64,000 nucleotides of DNA from Zhihengliuella alba (GCF_039538765.1 NZ_BAABCJ010000001.1:620001-684000); one strand, 5' to 3'; shown: positions 1 through 8,092, counted from the stretch's first letter. Numbers and translations are program-made. Notes: a model not told the origin generated them from the sequence alone.

Positions 1-822
1 CAGGATGAGCTTCACGCCGATGAACGCCAGGATGAAGGACAGGCCGTGCTTGAGGTAGATGAGCCGGTCCATGAGGCCGCCGAGCAGGAAGTACAGCTGG
101 CGCAGGCCCATCAGGGCGAAGATGTTGGCGGTGAAGACGATGAACGCACTCTGCGTCAGTCCGAAGATCGCCGGGATCGAGTCGATGGCGAACATCAGGT
201 CCGTCATGCCGATCGTGATGAACACCATGACCATGGGGGTGAACATCTTCCGGCCGTCGACCGTGGTGCGGAGCTTGTTGCCGTCGTATTTCTCGGAGAC
301 GGGGAGCTTCTTGGTCAGCCGGGCGACCAGGCCGTTCTCGGCGCCATCCTCCTCGTCGCCGCCGTCGTCCTTGAGCTGGTGCCAGGCCGTCCAGAGCAGG
401 AACGCGCCGAAGATGTAGAAGACCCACGTGAAGTGCTCGATCAGGGTGGCGCCGAGCAGGATGAAGATGCCGCGCAGGATGAGCGCGATGATGATGCCGA
501 ACATCAGCACTTCCTGCTGGTACTTCCGCGGCACCGAGAAGCGGGCCATGATGATGATGAAGACGAACAGGTTGTCGACGCTGAGGCTGTACTCGGTGAC
601 CCAGCCGGCGACGAACTCCTGGCCGTACTGGGGGCCGGCCTGCCAGAACAGGAGCCCGGCGAAGACGAGCGCGAGGGTGACGTAGAAACCGACCCAGAGG
701 CCGGCTTCCTTCATGGACGGCTCATGGGGCCGCCGGACCACGTAGAGCAGGTCGAACAGGAGGATCAGGCCGAGGACCGTCAGCGAGACGATTTCGAACC
801 CGAGGGACAAGTGGTCTGACAC
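1..822 (-). CDS. TerC/Alx family integral membrane protein (3' end cut by window edge)
   Basis: A multi-pass membrane protein of the TerC/Alx family, which is generally tied to manganese export or metal supply to exported enzymes. The 274 codons visible show repeated hydrophobic helices, the family motif SVDNLFVF at residues 81-88 and FAIDSIPAIF at 211-220, with an acidic loop (KDDGGDEEDG) between helices at about 151-160. The C-terminus lies off the left edge; family members usually have about 320-340 residues. The GTG start at 822 is supported by GAAAGG 7-8 nt upstream. The gene is preceded by a structured leader resembling the yybP-ykoY manganese riboswitch, which fits a manganese-related role. 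The exact transported ion is inference. Confidence 0.93.
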   Translation of the reverse strand, partial: MSDHLSLGFEIVSLTVLGLILLFDLLYVVRRPHEPSMKEAGLWVGFYVTLALVFAGLLFWQAGPQYGQEFVAGWVTEYSLSVDNLFVFIIIMARFSVPRKYQQEVLMFGIIIALILRGIFILLGATLIEHFTWVFYIFGAFLLWTAWHQLKDDGGDEEDGAENGLVARLTKKLPVSEKYDGNKLRTTVDGRKMFTPMVMVFITIGMTDLMFAIDSIPAIFGLTQSAFIVFTANIFALMGLRQLYFLLGGLMDRLIYLKHGLSFILAFIGVKLIL

Positions 823-871
823 TCAGTACCTTTCGCAGGGCGGCCGGCACGTGCGGCCGCTTCGGATAGTC

Positions 872-1078
872 CAGTCGCCGCAAGTCTCTCCGCCGCCCGC
901 CCCGGTGCCGCAGTGCGGCCGCCCGGTGCGGGACCGGCCACTGCGCCCGGCCGATGGCTCGCGACCGGGCCTCCCCGTCTCTCGACGGGGGTACCGGCGC
1001 GGCTGCTACGACCGAGAAGGTCGGTCGGCGGCAGCTCGGCGTGTTGACGTCCGCAGTGTTCGGGATACTCCCCTACGT
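872..1078 (-). promoter_or_regulatory. yybP-ykoY-type (manganese) riboswitch candidate upstream of the TerC gene
   Basis: Read on the minus strand, the untranslated leader carries the hallmark 5' segment GGGGAGTA (1066-1073), an internal ACGTCAACAC (1041-1050) and the closing segment GAGAGACTTG (881-890). These match the conserved loops of yybP-ykoY riboswitches, which bind Mn2+ and often precede TerC-like genes. A -10-like TAGGAT lies at 1086-1091, so the RNA probably starts near 1079, just after the uvrB stop codon. Between the aptamer and the GTG, the arms GCGGCCG and CGGCCGC (844-864 region) can form a 7-bp hairpin close to the ribosome binding site, a possible expression platform. The aptamer is longer than compact Gram-negative versions, so its boundaries are approximate. 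Confidence 0.75.
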
Positions 1079-1113
1079 GCCCTCCATCCTAACGCAGGCG
1101 CGTTACAGGGCCG

Positions 1114-3210
1114 TTACGCGTGACCGGCGCCCTGCATCTGCCGCAGCTCCTTCTTGAGGTCGCCGACCTCGTCCCGGAGGCGTGCCGCGAGCTCGAACTG
1201 GAGGTCGCCGGCCGCCGCGTGCATCTGCTCGGTGAGCTGGCCGATGAGCTCCACCAGGTCCTCGGCCGGCGCGGCGGCGAGCCCGTCGCTGCGCACGGTC
1301 GCGGCCTTCTTGGACCCGCCGGTGCGCCGGGCGCCCTTCGCGAGCCGCTGGTTGTTGAGGAGTTCCTGGGTGTCGGCGTCCTCGCGGGCCAGTTGATCGG
1401 TGATGTCGGCGATCTTCTTCCGCAGCGGCTGCGGGTCCACGCCCCTCTTCTTGTTGTGGGCGATCTGGATCTCTCGGCGACGGTTCGTCTCGTCGATCGC
1501 CCACCGCATCGAGTCGGTGATGCGGTCCGCGTACATGTGGACCTGGCCGGAGACGTTACGGGCGGCGCGCCCGATGGTCTGGATGAGCGACGTCGACGAG
1601 CGGAGGAAGCCCTCCTTGTCCGCGTCGAGGATCGCGACGAGCGAGACCTCGGGGAGGTCGAGGCCCTCGCGGAGCAGGTTGATGCCGACGAGGACGTCGA
1701 AAACGCCGAGCCGGAGCTCGCGGAGCAGCTCCACGCGCCGGAGTGTGTCCACGTCCGAGTGGAGGTACTCCACCTTGACGCCGTGCTCGGTGAGGTATCC
1801 GGTCAGGTCCTCCGCCATCCGCTTGGTCAGCGTGGTCACGAGCACCCGCTCCTGCCGGTCCACCCGGTCGCGGATCTCGCCGAGCAGGTCGTCGATCTGC
1901 CCCTTGGTGGGCTTGACGACCACCTCAGGATCGATCAGGCCGGTGGGGCGGATGATCTGCTCGACGACTCCGCTGGACTGGCTCAACTCGTACTTCCCCG
2001 GTGTGGCCGAGAGGTAGACGGTCTGGCCGATCCGCTCCAGGAACTCCTCCCACTTCAGCGGCCGGTTGTCCATGGCGGACGGCAGGCGGAACCCGTGCTC
2101 GACGAGAGTCCGCTTGCGCGACATGTCGCCCTCGTACATCGCCCCGATCTGCGGGATGGTCACGTGCGACTCGTCGACGACGAGCAGGAAGTCGTCCGGG
2201 AAGTAGTCGATGAGGCAGTGCGGGGCCGTGCCCGGCCCGCGCCCGTCGATGTGGCGCGAGTAGTTCTCGATGCCGTTGCAGAATCCCATCTGCTGCATCA
2301 TCTCGAGGTCGTAGGTGGTGCGCATCCGCAGCCGTTGCGCCTCGACCAGCTTGTTCTGGCTCTCGAGCTCGGCCAGGCGTTCGCGGAGCTCGTCCTCGAT
2401 GGCGGTGATGGCGCGGTTCATCCGCTCCGGTCCCGCCACGTAGTGGCTCGCGGGGAAGACGTACATCTCCGTCTCCTCGCGGACCACCTCCCCCGTGAGC
2501 GGGTGGAGCGTGTAGATCTTCTCGACCTCGTCACCGAAGAACTCGATCCGCAGGGCGAGCTCCTCGTAGACGGGAATGATCTCCACCGTGTCCCCGCGGA
2601 CCCGGAAGGTCCCGCGCTGGAAATCGACGTCGTTCCGCGAGTACTGCATGCCGACGAAGCGCCGCAGCAGGTCGTCGCGGTTCAGCTCCATCCCCTGCTT
2701 GAGGGTCACCATGCCGGAGACGTACTCCTCCGGGGTGCCCAGGCCGTAGATGCAGGAGACGGTCGCCACCACGATCACGTCGCGCCGGGTCAGCAGCGAG
2801 TTGGTGGCCGAGTGCCGGAGGCGCTCGACCTCCTCGTTGACCGACGAGTCCTTCTCGATGAAGGTATCCGTCTGGGGGACGTAGGCCTCGGGCTGGTAGT
2901 AGTCGTAGTAGGAGACGAAGTACTCGACGGCGTTGTTGGGCAGCAGTTCGCGGAATTCGTTGGCGAGCTGCGCGGCCAGGGTCTTGTTCTGGACCAGCAC
3001 CAGCGTGGGGCGCTGGAGTTTCTCGACGAGCCACGCCGTCGTCGCCGACTTGCCCGTGCCCGTGGCGCCGAGCAGGACCACGTCCTTCTCGCCGGCGTTG
3101 ACCCGTTCGGCCAGCTCCTCGATCGCCTGCGGCTGATCGCCGGCCGGCTCGTACTCGCTGACGACTTCGAAGGGCGCGACGACACGTTTGATGTCCTGGG
3201 CAAGACTCAT
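1114..3210 (-). CDS. uvrB: UvrABC system protein B (excinuclease subunit)
   Basis: DNA damage-verifying helicase-like subunit of nucleotide excision repair; it is loaded by UvrA and recruits UvrC. The 698-residue product has the normal family length. Visible are the Walker A motif GATGTGKSAT near residue 48, the beta-hairpin segment YYDYYQPEAYVP near 100, the DESH box (VVDESHVTIP) near 345, the helicase motif QTIGRAARN near 545 and a C-terminal UVR domain (residues about 655-695) for UvrC contact. The ATG start at 3210 has a -10-like TAGCCT at 3217-3222, only 6 nt upstream, so the transcript is probably leaderless. The stop codon lies just before the TerC gene promoter. Confidence 0.98.
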   Translation of the reverse strand: MSLAQDIKRVVAPFEVVSEYEPAGDQPQAIEELAERVNAGEKDVVLLGATGTGKSATTAWLVEKLQRPTLVLVQNKTLAAQLANEFRELLPNNAVEYFVSYYDYYQPEAYVPQTDTFIEKDSSVNEEVERLRHSATNSLLTRRDVIVVATVSCIYGLGTPEEYVSGMVTLKQGMELNRDDLLRRFVGMQYSRNDVDFQRGTFRVRGDTVEIIPVYEELALRIEFFGDEVEKIYTLHPLTGEVVREETEMYVFPASHYVAGPERMNRAITAIEDELRERLAELESQNKLVEAQRLRMRTTYDLEMMQQMGFCNGIENYSRHIDGRGPGTAPHCLIDYFPDDFLLVVDESHVTIPQIGAMYEGDMSRKRTLVEHGFRLPSAMDNRPLKWEEFLERIGQTVYLSATPGKYELSQSSGVVEQIIRPTGLIDPEVVVKPTKGQIDDLLGEIRDRVDRQERVLVTTLTKRMAEDLTGYLTEHGVKVEYLHSDVDTLRRVELLRELRLGVFDVLVGINLLREGLDLPEVSLVAILDADKEGFLRSSTSLIQTIGRAARNVSGQVHMYADRITDSMRWAIDETNRRREIQIAHNKKRGVDPQPLRKKIADITDQLAREDADTQELLNNQRLAKGARRTGGSKKAATVRSDGLAAAPAEDLVELIGQLTEQMHAAAGDLQFELAARLRDEVGDLKKELRQMQGAGHA

Positions 3211-3241
3211 GGATCTAGGCTACTCCCGCGGCCCGCGGAGT

Positions 3242-3616
3242 TCATGCGTTCTTCGAATCTTTCTTCGAGGGCGAAACGCCGACCTCCCGCTGGCGCCCGC
3301 GCTGTCCGCGGGCCTGCAGCAGCCCGGGGAACAGCGGGCCCCGGTCCACCCGTTCGAGGACGGCCAGCACCAGCTGCTGGACGAAGAGGATCCCGGCCGC
3401 GCCGGCCGCTGCGAGCCCGCCGAAGCCCGTCCAGGCACCCGCGACGACGGCCCACCCGTGCGGCGGCCCGTCGACGTAGTCGGCGCGGCCGCCCAGGCCG
3501 AGCCAGACCACCAGCCAGGCGGCCAGCAGAGCGCCGGCGGCCCGGACCGCGATCCCGACCCAGCGGAAGGCCGGGCCGAACTCGAAGGCCGGAGGCCTGC
3601 GGTCCCCCGGTCTCAC
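3242..3616 (-). CDS. small uncharacterised membrane protein translationally coupled to coaE
   Basis: A 124-residue product with two clear hydrophobic stretches (about residues 17-40 and 55-85) and a basic, lysine/arginine-rich C-terminus. I do not recognise the family. The GTG start at 3616 overlaps the coaE TGA stop as GTGA, so it should be translated with coaE. A longer upstream start in the same frame would run inside coaE and is less likely. Only 31 bp separate its stop from the uvrB start. Function unknown; the placement argues for a real gene and not for any particular role. Confidence 0.75.
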   Translation of the reverse strand: MRPGDRRPPAFEFGPAFRWVGIAVRAAGALLAAWLVVWLGLGGRADYVDGPPHGWAVVAGAWTGFGGLAAAGAAGILFVQQLVLAVLERVDRGPLFPGLLQARGQRGRQREVGVSPSKKDSKNA

Positions 3617-4278
3617 GCCCCCTCGTCCGGGGCGGGCTCGACGGCGCCCGCCGCCTGCACCCTCGGAGCCACCCACCGGGCCCAGAAGTCGTCGACCCGC
3701 GCGAGCAGCTCCTCGCGGGTCCCGGAGTTCTCCAGGACGACGTCGGCCGCCGCGGCCCGTTCCTCATCCGTCGCCTGCGCGCCGATCCGGGCCTCGGCGT
3801 CCGTCGCGAGCATCCCGCGGTCCTCCACCATCCGCCGGACCCGCTCAGCGCGCGGGGCCTGCACGGTCACGACGACGTCGAACGCGTCGGCCTGCCCCGT
3901 CTCGACGAGCAAGGGGATGTCCTGCACGACGACGGCCCGCTCCCCCATCCGTTCCACGGCGGCCTCCTGCAGCCGGCCCGCGGCGGCCCGCACGCGCGGG
4001 TGGACGATCCCGTTGAGCCGTGCCCGCGCTGCATCGTCCGCGAAGACCAGACGGCCCACTGCGGCCCGATCCATCGCTCCGTCCGGCCCGAGCACGCCGG
4101 GGCCGAACGCCTCGACGACGGCGGCGAGCCCGTCGCTGCCGGGAGCCACGGCCTCGCGGGCCAGGGCGTCGGCGTCGATGAGCACCGCGCCCAGCTCCGT
4201 CAGCCGGCGGGCCACGGTGGACTTCCCGGAGGCGATCCCCCCGGTGAGCCCGATCTGCAGTCCGGTCGTTCTCTCCAT
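3613..4278 (-). CDS. coaE: dephospho-CoA kinase
   Basis: Catalyses ATP-dependent phosphorylation of the 3'-hydroxyl of dephospho-CoA, the last step of coenzyme A synthesis, in the cytoplasm. The 221-residue protein starts with the P-loop segment GLTGGIASGKST (from about residue 9) and follows the family pattern IDADALARE then MDRAAVGRLVF. Length is slightly above the usual 200 because of an alanine/proline-rich tail. The ATG at 4278 is preceded by TACGCT at 4285-4290, 6 nt upstream, suggesting a leaderless message. Divergent from yigZ and overlapping the next small membrane gene by GTGA. Confidence 0.96.
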   Translation of the reverse strand: MERTTGLQIGLTGGIASGKSTVARRLTELGAVLIDADALAREAVAPGSDGLAAVVEAFGPGVLGPDGAMDRAAVGRLVFADDAARARLNGIVHPRVRAAAGRLQEAAVERMGERAVVVQDIPLLVETGQADAFDVVVTVQAPRAERVRRMVEDRGMLATDAEARIGAQATDEERAAAADVVLENSGTREELLARVDDFWARWVAPRVQAAGAVEPAPDEGA

Positions 4279-4284
4279 GCCTTC

Positions 4285-4308
4285 AGCGTAGTCGGCCGCC
4301 GGTAGGCT
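4285..4308. promoter_or_regulatory. back-to-back leaderless promoters for coaE and yigZ
   Basis: Only 36 bp separate the two divergent start codons. On the minus strand TACGCT (4285-4290) lies 6 nt before the coaE ATG; on the plus strand TAGGCT (4303-4308) lies 6 nt before the yigZ GTG. Both positions are those of a -10 box whose transcript begins at the start codon, so both genes appear leaderless. No convincing -35 boxes were seen, as is common for actinobacterial promoters. Confidence 0.6.
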
Positions 4309-4314
4309 GGAGCG

Positions 4315-5022
4315 GTGAGCGAACAGGAGAGCCGGGCGACGCAGTACACCACCATCGCCTCCGACGTGGTGCACGAGCTCGAGGTCAAGCGCTCGCGCTT
4401 CATCTGCCATCTGCGCCGCGTCGAGACCGAGGACGCCGCCCGGGGCCTCGTGGCCGAACTCCGCCGCTCACATTTCGACGCCCGGCACCACTGCAGCGCC
4501 TTCGTCCTCGGCGCGGACCGCGACGTCCGGCGCAGCAACGACGACGGCGAGCCCTCCGGCACCGCGGGGGCACCCATGCTGGAGGCCCTCGCCCGTCGCG
4601 CGACGCGCGAGGACGCGACGGACCTGTCCGACGTCGTCGCCGTCGTCGTCCGCTACTTCGGCGGCGTGCTGCTCGGCGCCGGCGGTCTGGTCCGCGCGTA
4701 CTCCGAGTCCGTCTCGGCCGCCCTCGACGCCGCGGAGCTCGTGCAGCGGCAACGGATGCGGCTGGTGCGCGTCGAGACGGAGCTGGCCGCGACGCCGCGG
4801 TTGGAGAACGATCTGCGGGCCCTGACCGGCCCCGGCGCTCCCGAGGTACTCGGCACCGACTACGGGCCCGACGGCGCGTCCGTGCGGCTGGCCCTCCCCG
4901 ACGCGCCGGACGCCCTCGACGGATTCGTCGGGCGGCTGGCGACGCTCACCGCCGGCGCGGGCCGCCTGACGGCCGGCGGCATCGACTGGGTCGACCGTCC
5001 AGCCGAGCAGGCCGGTCGATGA
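4315..5022 (+). CDS. yigZ: YigZ/IMPACT family protein
   Basis: Member of the widespread YigZ/IMPACT (UPF0029) family, linked in eukaryotes to translational control; its bacterial role is poorly defined. The 235-residue protein shows the family hallmarks: basic N-terminal segment KRSRFICH near residue 24, DARHHCSAFVLG near 55, SNDDGEPSGTAGAPML near 74, and VVVRYFGGVLLGAGGLVRAY near 105. The C-terminal part corresponds to the DUF1949 domain. The GTG at 4315 follows TAGGCT by 6 nt. It overlaps the downstream methyltransferase gene by ATGA, so the two form an operon. Confidence 0.93.
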   Translation: MSEQESRATQYTTIASDVVHELEVKRSRFICHLRRVETEDAARGLVAELRRSHFDARHHCSAFVLGADRDVRRSNDDGEPSGTAGAPMLEALARRATREDATDLSDVVAVVVRYFGGVLLGAGGLVRAYSESVSAALDAAELVQRQRMRLVRVETELAATPRLENDLRALTGPGAPEVLGTDYGPDGASVRLALPDAPDALDGFVGRLATLTAGAGRLTAGGIDWVDRPAEQAGR

Positions 5023-6209
5023 GCGGCGTCGAGCCCGGGCAGGACTGGCCGCTGGACGTCCTCGCCGGTCTGCGCCGACGACCCGACGTGGAGGCCGAGA
5101 ACCTGTTCGCGCACGACGCGGCGGACCGGCTGCTGCTCGAGACCGCGGCCCAGGAATACCCCGACCGGCTCGAGGACGGGAGCCGCGTGGCGGTCCTCGG
5201 CGACCACTACGGCGCACTCGCCCTGGGCCTCGCGGCCGCGGGGGTGCGCGGCCACCGCGTCCACCAGGACGCGCTCTCGGGGGAGCTGGCGCTCGAGGCC
5301 AACGCCGCGGAGGCCGGACTGGACGGGGCCTTCGCCTCCACCGACGCGGCCGCGGCCGTCACCGGCGCGCGGCTGGTCCTGATGCAGCTTCCCCGCTCGC
5401 TCGACGTCCTCGCCGACTGGGCACGGATGATCGCCGCCAGCGGCGACGACGACGTCGTGGTGCTGGCCGGCGGCCGCATCAAGCACATGACCCTGGCCAT
5501 GAACGACGCCCTCGGGAAGTCCTTCGGATCCGTGCGGGCCGGCCTGGCCCGCCGCAAGGCCCGGGTGCTGAACGCGACCCAGCCCCTGCCGGGGAGCGCG
5601 CTCACCGGCGCCGGGCATGTGGACGAGGGCGCAGAGGACGTGGGCCTGAGCACCCCGCTCCTGCTTCGCGCCAGCCCCGGAGCCTTCGGGGGCGCGAGGG
5701 TGGATCCGGGCACGCGCCTGCTGCTGCCGCATCTGGTGGGGCCGGACGGTCTCCCGGACCACCTCCCCGGCGGAGGCCCGGTGGTCGACCTCGGCTGCGG
5801 GAACGGGACGATCGCCGCATTCGTGGCGCTGGCACGACCCGAGCTGCGCGTCCTGGCCTGCGACCAGTCGCAGGCCGCGGTCGACTCGACGCGTCTCACG
5901 GCCGAGGCCAACGGGGTCGCCGGCCGGGTCGAGGCCCGGCGCGACGACGGCCTGGGGCGGATTCCCGATGCCTCGCTTCCGGCGGTCGTCCTGAACCCGC
6001 CGTTCCACATGGGCAGCACGGTGCACGCCGGTATCGCGCTCAAGCTCTTCGCCGACGTCGGCCGGGCGCTGGCCCCGGGCGGACGGCTCTGGTGCGTCTG
6101 GAACTCCCACCTCCAGTACCGTCGGCATCTGGAGCGGCTCGTGGGGCCGACCCGTCAACTGGACCGCAACAGCAAGTTCACCGTCACCGCCTCCACCCGG
6201 CGCGTCTGA
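5019..6209 (+). CDS. class I SAM methyltransferase, RsmC/RlmG-like (rRNA guanine-N2 type)
   Basis: A 396-residue protein with the two-domain layout of RsmC/RlmG enzymes, which methylate guanine N2 in 16S or 23S rRNA. A degenerate N-terminal methyltransferase-like domain (about 1-200) precedes a catalytic domain with the SAM-binding motif VDLGCGNG near residue 255 and the NPPFHMG motif IV near 327, typical of enzymes acting on planar nucleobase nitrogens. Translation is coupled to yigZ by ATGA overlap. Which rRNA base is modified cannot be told from sequence. The gene ends shortly before a strong hairpin shared with the convergent gene. Confidence 0.88.
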   Translation: MSGVEPGQDWPLDVLAGLRRRPDVEAENLFAHDAADRLLLETAAQEYPDRLEDGSRVAVLGDHYGALALGLAAAGVRGHRVHQDALSGELALEANAAEAGLDGAFASTDAAAAVTGARLVLMQLPRSLDVLADWARMIAASGDDDVVVLAGGRIKHMTLAMNDALGKSFGSVRAGLARRKARVLNATQPLPGSALTGAGHVDEGAEDVGLSTPLLLRASPGAFGGARVDPGTRLLLPHLVGPDGLPDHLPGGGPVVDLGCGNGTIAAFVALARPELRVLACDQSQAAVDSTRLTAEANGVAGRVEARRDDGLGRIPDASLPAVVLNPPFHMGSTVHAGIALKLFADVGRALAPGGRLWCVWNSHLQYRRHLERLVGPTRQLDRNSKFTVTASTRRV

Positions 6210-6243
6210 GGGCCCATCGGCTGCGCCGCGGCACGACGACGAC

Positions 6244-6283
6244 GGAGGGGCGGACGTCCGGTTCCCCGGACCTCCGCCCCTCC
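6244..6283. terminator. bidirectional hairpin terminator between convergent genes
   Basis: Two G/C-rich arms of 18 nt (from GGAGGGGCGGA to TCCGCCCCTCC) with one C/C mismatch and a 4-nt loop lie between the convergent methyltransferase and the secreted repeat-protein gene. There is no T tract, as is usual in high-GC actinobacteria. Confidence 0.7.
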
Positions 6284-6324
6284 CTGGTCGCTGATTCAGC
6301 GCGTCGTGGCCGCAGCCGCGCCGA

Positions 6325-7725
6325 TCACTCGCACGGTTCGACGCTGCCGCTGATGGCCCCGTCGGCAGCGGTCTCGGTGTTCACCTGGACCGTGTAGTCG
6401 CCGGCCTGGAGGGCGGCGATCTGCTCGGGGGTCAGCGAGAACGAGCCGGCGGCGCCGCCGCTGGTGCCGCCCGTGGTCGTCAGCTGCAGGTCGCCGCTGC
6501 CCGTGGAGCTGACCAGCTCGGCCCCGGTGACGTCCGAGGTCATGCCCGCGTACAGGCAGGTGACGGAGAACGTGCCGCCGCTGAGGGTGCCCTGGCACTG
6601 TCCGGCACCGGAGGTCCCACCGGAGCCCGCCAGGAGCGCGGTGAACTCCGCGTTGCCGGTGGCGGTGTCCTCGGACCCCGCACCGCCCAGCAGACCCGAG
6701 AGAGCCCCGCCGCCGAGCAGGCCGGACACCGTGTCCCCGCCGAGGAGACCGCCGACGGCGTCCTCGCCGCCGACGCTCCCCAGCCCCCCGTCGCCGAGCA
6801 CGCCGTCGAGCGCGGCCTGGTCGAGCAGTCCGTCGAGGGCGGCCTGGTCGAGGACGCCCCTCAGATCGTCGGTACCGGCGATCCCGGAGAGCGGATCCTC
6901 TCCGATGACCCCGGCCAGGGAGTCCCCGCCGAGCGCTCCGGCCAGCGCGTCCTCGCCGACGACGCTGGAGAGGGACTCGAGGGTGTTGATGTTCTCCGTG
7001 ACCTGGAGGACCTCGAGGATGCCCGTGGGGTTGCCGCTGGACACGTCGCTCAGTGCGGTCTCCCAGAGCAGCCGCCACGTATCGAAGTGGTCGCCGGCGA
7101 AGTTCACGTACTCATCGGTGTCCGTCAGCGTCTCCGGCGTGATGCGCTCCAGAATGGCCGAGGCATCGGTGGTCTTCCAGAGGTACTGCGGATCAGTGAG
7201 CATCTCGGGCGTCGGCAGGCCCGGGACGATCAGATCGGAGAGGTCCGCCAGCTCCTCGGTGGAGGGGACGTTCAGCGTGGTCAGGTCCTTGCTGTCCAGC
7301 GGGATCCCGATCCCGCCGCACGAGGTGAGCAGCGTGACGTAGTCGGTGTTGTGACCCTTCACGTGCGAGGGGTTGAAGACGGGGATCCAGCCCAGCGGAC
7401 CGCCGTAGATGTCCACGATCGGCATCTCGGAGTTCCCGATGGCACCGCTGGCGAGCGAGAGCACCAGGTTCTCGTAGGCGGGATCGGTGTGGTACTCGTT
7501 CACGTGCGCGAAGCTGCCCAGGGCGGGGATGCCGTCCTCGTTGGCCCACATGTGCTCGAGGAAGAAGGTGCAGGCGTCGCCGCCCCCGTGCCCGCCGTGC
7601 CCGCCGGGCTCTTCGGCCGCGTGACCCGCCGGCGCTGCGACGATCCCGAGGACGAGCGCCGAGGTGGCGGCGGCCCCGGCGACGGCGGACCATTTCCTGC
7701 GCGGTCGTTTGAATTCGCTAGACAA
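6325..7725 (-). CDS. secreted protein with nonapeptide repeats and a CHRD-like C-terminal domain
   Basis: A 466-residue exported protein that I cannot assign to a characterised family. A Sec-type signal peptide is clear: basic residues 6-11, hydrophobic core 14-33, and an AxA-type cleavage site (GHA-AEEP) near 36/37. The mature protein begins with a His/Gly-rich stretch (37-50) and an unknown domain (51-255). Ten tandem nine-residue repeats (257-346) follow. The C-terminal part (about 359-466) ends in a CHRD-like pattern, LTPEQIAALQAGDYTVQVNT near 431-450, but lacks the His pair typical of CHRD domains. Five cysteines in the mature chain (52, 136, 377, 390, 465) suggest disulfides. The start is TTG at 7725 with GAAAGGA 8 nt upstream. 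The upstream region is unusually AT-rich. Confidence 0.85.
   Translation of the reverse strand: MSSEFKRPRRKWSAVAGAAATSALVLGIVAAPAGHAAEEPGGHGGHGGGDACTFFLEHMWANEDGIPALGSFAHVNEYHTDPAYENLVLSLASGAIGNSEMPIVDIYGGPLGWIPVFNPSHVKGHNTDYVTLLTSCGGIGIPLDSKDLTTLNVPSTEELADLSDLIVPGLPTPEMLTDPQYLWKTTDASAILERITPETLTDTDEYVNFAGDHFDTWRLLWETALSDVSSGNPTGILEVLQVTENINTLESLSSVVGEDALAGALGGDSLAGVIGEDPLSGIAGTDDLRGVLDQAALDGLLDQAALDGVLGDGGLGSVGGEDAVGGLLGGDTVSGLLGGGALSGLLGGAGSEDTATGNAEFTALLAGSGGTSGAGQCQGTLSGGTFSVTCLYAGMTSDVTGAELVSSTGSGDLQLTTTGGTSGGAAGSFSLTPEQIAALQAGDYTVQVNTETAADGAISGSVEPCE
6688..6957 (-). repeat. ten tandem 27-bp/9-residue repeats, RTX-like register
   Basis: Residues 257-346 of the secreted protein divide without gaps into ten nonapeptides with the pattern G-x-D-x-(L/V)-x-G-h-h, where h is hydrophobic: for example GEDALAGAL, GGDSLAGVI, GEDPLSGIA, GTDDLRGVL, DQAALDGLL, DQAALDGVL, GEDAVGGLL, GGDTVSGLL. 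Two adjacent units differ at a single residue, showing recent duplication. In rotated register this resembles the calcium-binding RTX repeat GxDxLxGGx, except that the second glycine is replaced by a hydrophobic residue. Confidence 0.85.
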
Positions 7726-8092
7726 TTCACGTGTCCTTTCAACTTAATATCAGAGCAGATGGCGAATTCCGGCGCGGCGGAACGAATAGGCCGCATTGCC
7801 GGGAATAGGCTTCGAGACTTTCGCCTCCCAGGTTACGTTATGCAGGCACTGACGCTTTGGCAAGGTTTTGCGTGCTCAATTCGCCGCCGAATTTGGAGCT
7901 AAACAGACTGGTCAGCGCTTGTTATCCGGGAATTGACCTGATATTGGACCCGCGATAAAGACCATCGCGAAGCTTGAATATAAAAGCATCGCCCGACGCT
8001 TCTAGATTGCTTGAGTCGATATTCATTGAAGGGAGGTTTCACGCTCCGCCGCGAAAATGCCGACGACGATTGGCGCAACCTCTGTTAACGCA
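7726..8092. other. AT-rich intergenic region upstream of the secreted repeat-protein gene
   Basis: About 370 bp with near-equal GC and AT content, in strong contrast to the surrounding genes. No convincing gene was found on either strand. It holds the promoter and a roughly 100-nt leader of the secreted-protein gene. Plus-strand GGGAGG near 8031 followed by a short frame from 8057 was considered but runs straight through the rpsA terminator. The composition points to either an extended regulatory region or DNA acquired together with the downstream gene. Confidence 0.6.
7835..7863 (-). promoter_or_regulatory. promoter for the secreted repeat-protein gene
   Basis: On the minus strand TTGCCA (7858-7863) and TAACGT (7835-7840) are separated by exactly 17 bp, matching a housekeeping sigma-factor promoter. 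Transcription would start near 7828, giving a leader of about 100 nt before the TTG start codon. Confidence 0.55.
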
